DNA from: JACVRW01 sp963803245
GTDB taxonomy: Bacteria > Actinomycetota > Thermoleophilia > Solirubrobacterales > Thermoleophilaceae
Assembly (NCBI GenBank): GCA_963803245.1
Contig: CAWDLI010000018.1
Location: 124,001 to 188,000, forward strand
Length of the DNA: 64,000 nucleotides
Direction of reading: 5' to 3'
The position numbers and the translations under genes were made by a program. Below are positions 54,918 through 62,101 of this stretch, in pieces. Position 1 is the stretch's first letter, and each line of letters begins with the position of its first letter. A model generated the notes under the pieces. That model was not told the DNA's origin. It made no database searches and worked only from the letters and a program-made list of their open reading frames with translations.

Positions 54918-56303
54918 ATGTCAGACAGCCCCGGTGCGACCGACCTGAGCGAGCTGGACGCGCGGCTGAGCGGCAACGCGCTCAGTCCCGGCGACGACGG
55001 CTGGGACGCCGCGCGGCAGGCATGGAACCTGGCCGCCGACCAGCATCCGGTCGCCGTGGTCCTCCCGCAGAGCACCGATGACGTCCGCGCCACCGTGGAC
55101 TTCGCCCGCGAGCGCGGCCTGCGGGTGGCTCCCCAGTCCACGGGCCACGCGGCCTCGGGGATCGCCTCGCTGGACGGCACGATCCTGCTTCGCACGATCC
55201 GGATGGCGGGCGTGGAGATCGACGCGGGCGCGCGCCGCGCGCGCGTGGAGGCCGGCGCCCTCTGGGGCGACGTGGGCGCCCGGGCCGCCGAGCACGGCCT
55301 CGTGGGCGTGCACGGATCGGCTGCCGAGGTGGGCGTGGTCGGGTACACGCTCGGCGGCGGCCTCGGGTGGACCAGCCGGCTCTACGGGCTCGCGGCGAAC
55401 AGCGTGCTCGCCATCGAGGTCGTGACCGGCGACGGCGAGCTCGTGCGGGCCGACCACGAGACCGAGCCCGACCTGTTCTGGGCGCTGCGCGGCGGAGGGG
55501 GCAGCTTCGGCGTGGTCACGGCCATGGAGTTCTCGCTCTATCCGCTGACCGAGGTCTACGCCGGAATGATCGCCTGGCCGGCCGATCGCGGCGCCGAGGT
55601 GATCAGCGCCTATCTCGACTGGACGCGCGACCTGCCCGACGAAATGACCGCGTGGGCGCGCTTCCTGACGCTGCCTCCGCTTCCGGAGGTGCCCGAGCCG
55701 CTGCGCGGCACCCCGATCGTGGACGTGTCGGCCGCATACGTCGGACCCGAGTCCGAGGGCGCCCGGCTGATCCGCCCGCTCCTGGATCTCGGAGAGCCGA
55801 TGGTGAACACGTTCGGGACGATGCCCGCCCCCGGCCTCAGCGCTCTCAACGGCGATCCGGAGGAGCCCGTGCCCGCGGTCGGCGACGGCGACCTGCTGGG
55901 CGATCTCCCAGCCGAGGCCGTGGCTGCCCTCGTGGGCGTTGCCGGCGCCGGTTCCGGCAGCCCCCTGGTGTCGGTGCAGATCCGTCACCTGGGCGGGGCG
56001 ATGGCCCGTCAGCCGGCGAACTGCGGAGCCACCGGGGCCCTCAACGCCGAGTTCGCGATCTACTCCGTGGGAATCGCCGGCGACCCGGAGGGCGCCGCGG
56101 CGTCCAGCGCGCACGTGAAGAAGGTGCGAGAGGCGATGGCGCCCTGGTCCGCCGGCCGGCGCTACCTCAACTTCGTCGACGTTCCGGCGCCCGCGGCGCT
56201 CTCGTTCGACGAGGACACCTTCGCCCGCCTCGCGCAGGCGAAGTCCCAGTACGACCCCGACGGGGTGTTTCGCGCGAACCACGAGGTGGCGGTCCCCGTC
56301 TGA
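54918..56303 (+). CDS. FAD-linked oxidase, berberine-bridge-enzyme type
   Basis: 461 aa from ATG 54918 (GAAGGGA at 54901-54907); an in-frame ATG at 54882 is an alternative. PCMH-type FAD domain: AVVLPQSTDDVRATVDFARE, VAPQSTGHAASGIASLDGTI, VGVVGYTLGGGLGWTSRLYG, FWALRGGGGSFGVVTAMEFS. The BBE domain closes with RYLNFVDVP and KSQYDPDGVFRANHEV. Relatives oxidise sugars, oligosaccharides or secondary metabolites. No signal peptide is seen. The substrate is unknown; the neighbouring ROK kinase hints at sugar metabolism. Confidence 0.88.
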   Translation: MSDSPGATDLSELDARLSGNALSPGDDGWDAARQAWNLAADQHPVAVVLPQSTDDVRATVDFARERGLRVAPQSTGHAASGIASLDGTILLRTIRMAGVEIDAGARRARVEAGALWGDVGARAAEHGLVGVHGSAAEVGVVGYTLGGGLGWTSRLYGLAANSVLAIEVVTGDGELVRADHETEPDLFWALRGGGGSFGVVTAMEFSLYPLTEVYAGMIAWPADRGAEVISAYLDWTRDLPDEMTAWARFLTLPPLPEVPEPLRGTPIVDVSAAYVGPESEGARLIRPLLDLGEPMVNTFGTMPAPGLSALNGDPEEPVPAVGDGDLLGDLPAEAVAALVGVAGAGSGSPLVSVQIRHLGGAMARQPANCGATGALNAEFAIYSVGIAGDPEGAAASSAHVKKVREAMAPWSAGRRYLNFVDVPAPAALSFDEDTFARLAQAKSQYDPDGVFRANHEVAVPV

Positions 56304-56342
56304 GGATCATGCCACTGCTCGCGACCGGATAGCGTCATCACC

Positions 56343-57329
56343 GTGAAGGGCGGCATAGACCTCGGCGGCACCAAGATCCAGGCGGTGGTCATGGGGCCGC
56401 GCGGCAGGGTCGCCGGCGAGGCGAAGCTGCCGACCCCCCAGGAGGGGGGCCCGCCGGCTGTGGTCGAGAAGATCGTGGAGGCCATGCACGAGGCCGCCTC
56501 CGCGGCGGGCGTGGAGACGGAGGAGCTTGCCGGCACGGGAGTCGGCTCGCCGGGAGCCGTGGACGCCGAGGCCGGGATCGTGGCCGGCGCGCGCAACCTG
56601 CCCGACTGGGAGGAGGCGTTCCCGCTCGCGCTCGCCCTCTCGGAGCGGCTGGGCTGCCCGGTCGCGCTCGGGAACGACGTGCAGGTGGCTGTCGACGGCG
56701 AGTTCGCGCTGGGCGCCGGGCGCCGCGACCGCTCGCTCCTCGGAGTCTGGTGGGGTACCGGCGTGGGCGGCGGGATCATCCTCGACGGCAAGCCCTGGAT
56801 CGGGCGCGGCGCGGCCGCGGAGATCGGCCACGTGGTGGTGAAGATGGGCGGTGCCCGCTGCACCTGCGGACGCAAGGGCTGCATGGAGGCCTACGCCGGA
56901 CGCGGCTCGATGGAGATCGAGGCTCGCCGCCAGGTGGACAAGGGACGGCACACCGAGCTCTTCGAGATCATGGAGAAGCGCGGGCGCACCCGCCTGCAGA
57001 GCGGCATCTGGGCGCGCGCGCTCGAGCGCGAGGACCCGCTCGCCGTGAAGCTGATCGACCGCGCCGTGGAGGCGCTCGGCGCCGGGGTGGCCTCCGTCGT
57101 GAACGTGCTGGACGTGGACACCGTGGTGATCGGCGGCGGGCTCGGCTCGCGGCTCGGCGAGCCCTACGTCGAGCGCATCCGCGAGGCGATGCAGCCGCAC
57201 CTGTTCGTGTCCGACCGCCCGCCGGCGGTGCGCCCTGCCGCGCTGGGCGACCTCGGCGGAGCGATCGGCGCGAGCCTGCTCGTTAAGGGCCGCGCCCGCG
57301 GGCGCGCCCGGGCCGGAACCGCCTCCTAG
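56343..57329 (+). CDS. ROK-family sugar kinase (probable glucokinase)
   Basis: 328 aa from GTG 56343. KGGIDLGGTKIQAVVMGPRG (phosphate loop), CPVALGNDVQVAVDGEFALG (catalytic Asp), GVWWGTGVGGGIILDGKPWI and the zinc motif ARCTCGRKGCMEAYAGRGS (CxCGxxGCxE) are intact. SVVNVLDVDTVVIGGGLGSR is the C-terminal ATP loop. Compared with glk at 53299 it has the canonical zinc motif and an insert of about 20 residues (RGRTRLQSGIWARALERED). Substrate could be glucose or another hexose. Its TAG shares CTAG with the convergent PPOX gene. Confidence 0.88.
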   Translation: MKGGIDLGGTKIQAVVMGPRGRVAGEAKLPTPQEGGPPAVVEKIVEAMHEAASAAGVETEELAGTGVGSPGAVDAEAGIVAGARNLPDWEEAFPLALALSERLGCPVALGNDVQVAVDGEFALGAGRRDRSLLGVWWGTGVGGGIILDGKPWIGRGAAAEIGHVVVKMGGARCTCGRKGCMEAYAGRGSMEIEARRQVDKGRHTELFEIMEKRGRTRLQSGIWARALEREDPLAVKLIDRAVEALGAGVASVVNVLDVDTVVIGGGLGSRLGEPYVERIREAMQPHLFVSDRPPAVRPAALGDLGGAIGASLLVKGRARGRARAGTAS

Positions 57330-57905
57330 GACAGGTCCACGGCCGGGAGCCCGTCGAGGCTCTCGGCGTTGTGCTCGCGCTGGTAGTCGAGGAACCCGTC
57401 GGGCCCGTGCACTCGCAGGCGCTTGGCCGACGAGGCACCCTGGTGCGGACGCTCCCCCTCGTAGCTCATGAGCGGCACGCCGTAGCCGCACGAGTCCGAA
57501 ACCCGCGTGACCCGCACCATCACGATCGCGCGGCGCGACTCCGGCACGTCCGGCTGCTGGAAGGCGCAGCGCTCGAGCAGATCGTCGAACGCGCGGATCG
57601 CCGGCGAGCACGTGCTCGCCGCGCCCGTGGAGCCGCACGATCCGCGGCGGCCCCTCGAACGCGCAGAGCATGATCACGATGCGCCCGTTCTCCCGGAGGT
57701 GGGCGATCGTCTCCGCGCCGCTTCCGAGCACGTCGAGGTAGGCCACGGTGTGCTCGTCGAGCACGCTGAGGCTGCCGATCGGGCCCTTGGGGGACACGTT
57801 CACGTGCCCGTCGCCGTCGAGTGGCGCGGTGCCGACGAAGAACAGCGGCTGCCGCGCGATCCAGGCGCGCTGGCGGTCATCGATCCCCTCGTAGACGCGG
57901 CCCAC
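57326..57905 (-). CDS. Pyridoxamine 5'-phosphate oxidase family protein, one frameshift
   Basis: About 193 aa from GTG 57905. Split-barrel flavin-binding fold: AWIARQPLFFVGTAPLDGDG, VNVSPKGPIGSLSVLDEHTV, AYLDVLGSGAETIAHLRENG and RIVIMLCAFEGPPRIVRLHG are typical. An extra base in the GCGCG run at 57591-57595 separates these from CAFQQPDVPESRRAIVMVRV and SDSCGYGVPLMSYEGERPHQ. Members reduce or bind F420/FMN or heme; which applies here is unknown. Confidence 0.82.
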
Positions 57906-57983
57906 GGCCCCGAGGGTACCGGCCGTGTGGCGCGGCAAACCGGCACGGACCCCGCCGGCCCCGCGACCCGTAGGGCTCTTCGA

Positions 57984-58706
57984 GTGGCCACCGCCCCACC
58001 ACGAATCCGGAGGCGTGGCGCGGCCGTGGCCGCGCTGGCGTTCGCCGCGGCGGCGACCGTCTGGGCGATCGCCTCGTCAACCGGGGCACCGCCCGGCCCG
58101 GACCCTCCGGCGCCGAAGCCGCCGGCGCTCTCCGAGCGGACGGCGCCGCGCGTGCCGGCGCCGCCTCCACCGGCTCCGAGGATCCGCTGGCGCCGCTCGG
58201 TCGCCACCGGCGTGCCCGCGGGCGGTCGCCTCGTGAGGGGGGTGCGCCTGCCCTCCGGAGGCCGCCACTTCTACACCTGGGACCCGGTCCGGCGCCGCTC
58301 CCCGAACCGATCGTGGCGGCGCTGGGGCACCGACCGGCTCGTGCGGGTCCTGCTCCGGGTCGCGCGCCGTTACCACCGCGCGCACCCCACCGCCGCCCGG
58401 ATGGCCATCGGCGATCTCAGCAGGCCACACGGAGGCGACTTCGGCCCGCGCTTCGGCTACATCGGCCACGCGAGCCACCAGAACGGGCTCGATGCCGACG
58501 TGTACTACCCGCGCAGCGACGGCACCGAGCGCGCCCCTCGCGGAGCCGGCCAGATCGACCGGCGGCTCTCGCAGGAGCTGGTGGACCGGTTCCTGGCGGC
58601 GGGTGCGGTGCTCGTGCTCGTCGGGCCTTCGACCGGGCTCACCGGCCCGCGTGTGGGCGTCCTCGCGAACCACGACAACCACCTGCACGTGCGGCTCGGG
58701 AACTGA
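57984..58706 (+). CDS. Penicillin-insensitive murein endopeptidase-like (M74) protein
   Basis: 240 aa from GTG 57984 (57927 also possible). A single N-terminal hydrophobic segment (AAVAALAFAAAATVWAIASS) followed by a Pro-rich linker puts the catalytic domain outside the membrane. The domain carries MAIGDLSRPHGGDFGPRFGY, GHASHQNGLDADVYYP (HxxGxDxD metal site) and ANHDNHLHVRLG (HxH). This is the MepA-like LAS peptidase arrangement that cuts peptidoglycan cross-links. Length is normal. Divergent from PPOX and upstream of galK by 32 bases. Confidence 0.85.
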   Translation: MATAPPRIRRRGAAVAALAFAAAATVWAIASSTGAPPGPDPPAPKPPALSERTAPRVPAPPPPAPRIRWRRSVATGVPAGGRLVRGVRLPSGGRHFYTWDPVRRRSPNRSWRRWGTDRLVRVLLRVARRYHRAHPTAARMAIGDLSRPHGGDFGPRFGYIGHASHQNGLDADVYYPRSDGTERAPRGAGQIDRRLSQELVDRFLAAGAVLVLVGPSTGLTGPRVGVLANHDNHLHVRLGN

Positions 58707-58738
58707 CCCGACCGGCGGGCGCCGATATACCTGCGCGA

Positions 58739-59785
58739 ATGCGCGCGCGAACGGCGGCCTTCGCCCCGGGCCGGGTCAACCTGATCGGGGAGCACACCGA
58801 CTACAACGACGGCCTCTGCCTCCCGTTCGCGATCGGGCTCGGCGTGACCGTCACCGCCACGCCGCTGCCCGGCCACGCGATGGACGTGCACGCGCTCGAC
58901 CTGGGCGAGCGCGACTCCTTCGACCACCGCGACCCGGGCCGGCCGCCGGCGGCGGCCGGCTGGCGGGCATTCGCGCGCGGCGCCACCGCCGAGCTGGCGC
59001 GCGTCCGCATCAGGCCCCCCGCGTGCCGCCTCGAGATCAGCGGCACGGTGCCGCCCGGTGCGGGCCTGTCGTCGTCGGCCGCCCTGTCGGTGGCTCTCTG
59101 CCTGGTGCTCGTCCTGGCGGCGGGCCAGGACGAGCCCGATCGCACCGAGCTGGCGCGCATCTGCTCGCGCATCGAGAACGACTGGGTGGGCGCCCGCACC
59201 GGCCTGCTTGACCAACTGGCCTCCCTGCACGGGCGCGAGGGCCACGCGCTCCGGATCGACATGGCGGCGCCGAGCCTCCGCGCGATCCCGGTCGAGCTGG
59301 GCAAGCACCGGCTGGCCGTCCTGCCGTCGGGAGCCACCCGCGAGCACGCCCGGTCCGGCTACAACGAGCGCCGCGCGGAATGCGCCCGGGCGTGCGAGCT
59401 GATGGGGGTCCGGACGCTGCGCGACGCCGAGAGCGTGGACTGGGAGGCGCTCCCCGATCCGTGGCGGCGACGCGTCCGGCACGTAGTCACCGAGAACCGG
59501 CGCGTCGATGCGATGGCCACCGCCCTCGAGCGAGGCGACCTCGACGATGCCGGCCTGCTGCTCGACGCGTCGCACCGCAGCCTGCGCGACGACTACGACG
59601 TCTCGGTGCCGGCCGTCGAGCGTGCCCGTGAACGCTGCCACTCTGCGGGCGCGATCGGCGCACGCCTGATGGGCGGCGGGTTCGGCGGCTCGGTGCTCGC
59701 GCTCTTCCCCCCGGGGCGCACGCCGCCCGAGGGCGCGCTGCCCGTTGAGCCCTCCGGCGCGGCTCGAATCCTCCCGGCCACCTGA
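58739..59785 (+). CDS. galK: Galactokinase
   Basis: 348 aa from ATG 58739. GHMP kinase phosphorylating galactose at C1. TAAFAPGRVNLIGEHTDYND is the galactokinase signature, PPGAGLSSSAALSVALCLVL the ATP loop, GLLDQLASLHGREGHALRID contains the catalytic Asp region, and GARLMGGGFGGSVLALFPPG motif 3. At 348 residues it is slightly shorter than typical GalK (about 380). No galT or galE is adjacent; the epimerase-like gene at 9789 is the only other Leloir-type gene in view. Confidence 0.92.
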   Translation: MRARTAAFAPGRVNLIGEHTDYNDGLCLPFAIGLGVTVTATPLPGHAMDVHALDLGERDSFDHRDPGRPPAAAGWRAFARGATAELARVRIRPPACRLEISGTVPPGAGLSSSAALSVALCLVLVLAAGQDEPDRTELARICSRIENDWVGARTGLLDQLASLHGREGHALRIDMAAPSLRAIPVELGKHRLAVLPSGATREHARSGYNERRAECARACELMGVRTLRDAESVDWEALPDPWRRRVRHVVTENRRVDAMATALERGDLDDAGLLLDASHRSLRDDYDVSVPAVERARERCHSAGAIGARLMGGGFGGSVLALFPPGRTPPEGALPVEPSGAARILPAT

Positions 59786-59799
59786 TACAACACGCCCGG

Positions 59800-59904
59800 A
59801 TGGACCGTCGGCTCGCCTACAAGAACATCCGCACCGGCCTGATCGCGGGCGCGATCGCACTGGTCGTGTTCGCCCTCTCCTGGGTCGTGGGGCTCGTGTA
59901 CTGA
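59800..59904 (+). CDS. 34-residue single-helix membrane protein
   Basis: ATG 59800 to TGA 59902-59904, too short for most gene callers. A basic N-terminus (MDRRLAYKNIRTG) precedes one membrane helix (IAGAIALVVFALSWVVGLVY). The stop overlaps the next ATG (TGATG), which strongly supports translation. Size and topology resemble tiny accessory subunits of heme-copper oxidases (for example IIa/CbaD-like), and an oxidase subunit-like protein follows; this assignment is inference. Confidence 0.65.
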   Translation: MDRRLAYKNIRTGLIAGAIALVVFALSWVVGLVY

Positions 59905-60140
59905 TGGCCGACGAGGTCCACCACAACGGCGACGACGCGGCGGCCGCGGGCGAGACGGTCCACCTCCCCGGGCCGTCCTATCTCCCGGTCGTCACGGCCG
60001 CGGGCCTCACGATCGCGCTCACCGGCATCGTCATCAACTGGGTGCTGGTGGGGATCGGCGTCGTGATCACGCTGATCGCGGTCGTGCGCTGGGTGCGCGA
60101 GACGCGCGCCGACATCGGCGAGCTCCCCCTAGAGCACTAG
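59904..60140 (+). CDS. Cytochrome c oxidase subunit IV-like small membrane protein
   Basis: 78 aa from ATG 59904. GETVHLPGPSYLPVVTAAGL followed by two helices (VTAAGLTIALTGIVINWVLV and IGVVITLIAVVRWVRETR) matches the small subunit IV-type proteins, and the equivalent C-terminal extension of some subunit I proteins, that accompany actinobacterial cytochrome oxidases. It precedes the second oxidase (61236 onward) with a CBS gene on the other strand and an AraC-type gene in between. The family call is moderately sure. Confidence 0.65.
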   Translation: MADEVHHNGDDAAAAGETVHLPGPSYLPVVTAAGLTIALTGIVINWVLVGIGVVITLIAVVRWVRETRADIGELPLEH

Positions 60141-60147
60141 CGCGCCG

Positions 60148-60346
60148 ATGCCCGAGGGCGAGGATCCCACCACCAGGGAGCTTCGGATCCGGCAGACGGA
60201 GCGCGAGGAGGAGGAGCGCCGCCAGGCCGAGAGGTCCCCCAGCGAGGAGGAGACCGAGGAGCACGCGCGGCGCGCCGACAAGGCCGCCTACCTGCGCGAG
60301 AAGCTCGAAGAGCGCGCGGACGCCGAGTCGGACGAGCCCGGCCTAG
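60148..60346 (+). CDS. Small highly charged helical protein (probable frameshift)
   Basis: About 66 aa. TRELRIRQTEREEEERRQAE and HARRADKAAYLREKLEERAD indicate a long charged helix or coiled coil. The raw frame runs on to 60762 opposite the CBS gene, which is a shadow. TAG at 60344-60346 in another frame would share CTAG with the convergent CBS gene, an arrangement also seen at 26440 and 57326, and would need one extra base upstream. No family recognised. Confidence 0.5.
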
Positions 60347-60759
60347 CCGGCGCGCTGCAGGTCGTTCGGTATCTCGCTGGTGGCGTAGGCCGACACCCAG
60401 CAGCGCACGATGTCGCGCATGGAGAGCACGCCGGTGAGCTCGCCGCCGTCGACCACCACGAGGTGCCGGAAGCCGCCCTCGACCATGGCCTCGGCCGCGC
60501 GCTCGAGCGACCAGTCGGGCGAGGCGAAGGTGAGGCTGGCGGAGAGGTGTGCCCCCACCAGCTCGGTGTCCGGATCCTGCCCCTTGGCGATGGACTGGAG
60601 CAGGTCGCGCTCGGTCACGATGCCCGGGCCCGGCTGCTCGGCATCGATGACCACGGCCGCCCCCACACGGCGCTCGGCCATCGCGCAGGCCGCCGCACGC
60701 AGGGAATGACCCGGGTTCACCGTCAAGACGATCCGGCTCATCCCGTCCCGAACCAGCAT
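60343..60759 (-). CDS. CBS-domain pair protein
   Basis: 138 aa, two CBS domains and nothing else. Repeat 1: IVLTVNPGHSLRAAACAMAE and RRVGAAVVIDAEQPGPGIVT ERD; repeat 2: DWSLERAAEAMVEGGFRHLV and GELTGVLSMRDIVRCW. Stand-alone CBS pairs sense adenine nucleotides or similar ligands and regulate partner proteins. The partner is not evident. Its start is divergent from the AraC-type gene across 82 bases. Confidence 0.9.
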   Translation of the reverse strand: MLVRDGMSRIVLTVNPGHSLRAAACAMAERRVGAAVVIDAEQPGPGIVTERDLLQSIAKGQDPDTELVGAHLSASLTFASPDWSLERAAEAMVEGGFRHLVVVDGGELTGVLSMRDIVRCWVSAYATSEIPNDLQRAG

Positions 60760-60841
60760 TGAGCGCTCCCTTCGCTTCCTAGTGACGAATGACGCAAGCT
60801 ACCGCATTCTCGCATCCATTTGCGCAGCTGGTGCGTAGTCA

Positions 60842-61207
60842 GTGTTGGTGCGCCAATCCACGGTTTCAAGACGCCGCCAGCTCTTCGAAGAGGCGCTGGA
60901 GGTGATCGAACGCGACTACGCCGCTCCGGATCTCACGCTGAGATCCGTTTCGGGCACGATCGCCACCTCCACGAGGCAGCTGCAGCGCGCGTTCGCCGAG
61001 AGCGGCGGCACGAGCTTCAGGCGGGAACTGCAGCGAGTGCGCATGGAACGGGCCGCCACCCTGCTGCTGTTCGGGTCACTCCCGGTCGCCCGCGTGGCCG
61101 CCGCCGTGGGCTACCGCCAGCCCGCCCAGTTCGCGAAGGCATTCCGGCGCCACCATGGACGGGCGCCCTCGGCCTTTCGCGGACACTCGGGCCGGCTCGC
61201 CGCCTGA
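60842..61207 (+). CDS. AraC-type DNA-binding domain protein
   Basis: 121 aa from GTG 60842. Only the double helix-turn-helix domain is present: VIERDYAAPDLTLRSVSGTI, TSTRQLQRAFAESGGTSFRR (first HTH) and LPVARVAAAVGYRQPAQFAK, AFRRHHGRAPSAFR (second HTH, AraC signature). There is no ligand-binding domain, so it resembles SoxS/MarA-like stand-alone regulators. It sits 28 bases before coxB2 in the same direction and is a candidate regulator of the second oxidase. Confidence 0.88.
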   Translation: MLVRQSTVSRRRQLFEEALEVIERDYAAPDLTLRSVSGTIATSTRQLQRAFAESGGTSFRRELQRVRMERAATLLLFGSLPVARVAAAVGYRQPAQFAKAFRRHHGRAPSAFRGHSGRLAA

Positions 61208-61235
61208 CCGCCGAGTCCAATAAACTCGCGCGCCG

Positions 61236-62036
61236 GTGACCGACTCCGAGCGCGACAGGGAGCAGGGGCCAGTCGCGCCCGCCGCGGCGCCCGAGGAGGA
61301 CCCGCGGATCGAGGGCGAGAAGCACCCGATCGGCCGGATGATCGCCTACGGGCTCGTGGCCTCGGTCATCGGCACGGCGATCTGCCTCTCGATCGACTGG
61401 TTCCCCGAGAGCGCCTCCAGCGCGGCGGACGACATCGACACGCTCTACGACGTGCTGCTGATCGGCTCCGTGCCGATCTTCGTGCTCGTCATGGCCGTGG
61501 CCATCTACTCCGTCTACAAGTTCCGCGCCCGCCCGGGCGACATGCGCGACGGCGCGCCGATCCACGGAAACACCCGTCTCGAGATCATCTGGGTGACGAT
61601 CCCGTTCATCCTCGTCTCGGCGCTCGCGATCTACGGCTGGATCGTGCTCGACGACCTGGAGGCGAAGCAGCCCGACGAGCTGGTGGTGAACGTGACCGGC
61701 CAGCAGTTCAACTGGAGCTTCGGGTACCCGGGCGAGAGGGTGCGCACGAACACGCTCGTCCTGCCGCTGGACCGTCCCGTCGACTTCCGGATCAACACGA
61801 AGGACGTGATCCACAGCTTCTGGGTGCCCGAGTTCCGGCTCAAGTCCGATGCCGTCCCGGGCCTCACCACCCAGGTTCGCCTGACCCCCGACCGCCTGGG
61901 CCGCTACCAGGTGGTGTGCACCGAGCTCTGTGGGCTCGGCCACGCGACCATGCGCCAGCTCGTGCGCGTCGTGGAGCCGTCCGCGTTCGACGCCTGGCTC
62001 GCGGCCCAGAAGGCCGCGGCAAGGGGGGCCGGATGA
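61236..62036 (+). CDS. coxB: Cytochrome c oxidase subunit II (second copy)
   Basis: 266 aa from GTG 61236. Unlike the first copy it has no cleavable signal but a hydrophilic N-terminus and a helix (MIAYGLVASVIGTAICLSID), then VLLIGSVPIFVLVMAVAIYS and IIWVTIPFILVSALAIYGWI. The cupredoxin domain has GQQFNWSFGYPGERVRTNTL, KDVIHSFWVPEFRLKSDAVP and the CuA motif VVCTELCGLGHATM. The AADDIDTLYDVLL segment matches ADDIDTLYKITLY of copy one, so the two are homologous. The stop overlaps a micro-ORF that leads into ctaD2. Confidence 0.94.
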   Translation: MTDSERDREQGPVAPAAAPEEDPRIEGEKHPIGRMIAYGLVASVIGTAICLSIDWFPESASSAADDIDTLYDVLLIGSVPIFVLVMAVAIYSVYKFRARPGDMRDGAPIHGNTRLEIIWVTIPFILVSALAIYGWIVLDDLEAKQPDELVVNVTGQQFNWSFGYPGERVRTNTLVLPLDRPVDFRINTKDVIHSFWVPEFRLKSDAVPGLTTQVRLTPDRLGRYQVVCTELCGLGHATMRQLVRVVEPSAFDAWLAAQKAAARGAG

Positions 62037-62101
62037 GCGAAGCTGCCGAGTCCGCCATGCGCTTGAAGTACCGTGCCGCGGGCACAGGTAGACCCGTATG
62101 A
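62033..62101 (+). CDS. 22-residue micro-ORF bridging coxB2 and ctaD2
   Basis: ATG 62033 overlaps the coxB2 stop (ATGA), and its own TGA at 62099-62101 overlaps the ctaD2 ATG at 62098 (ATGA again). It encodes MSEAAESAMRLKYRAAG and five further residues, weakly amphipathic and without a membrane helix. Two exact overlaps suggest a translational coupling leader rather than chance. It may also be a functional micro-protein of the oxidase. Confidence 0.45.
   Translation: MSEAAESAMRLKYRAAGTGRPV

Noticed and set aside
60347..60762. C-terminal extension of the small charged protein
   Set aside because: This part is antisense to the CBS-domain gene and shows no helix or family pattern.
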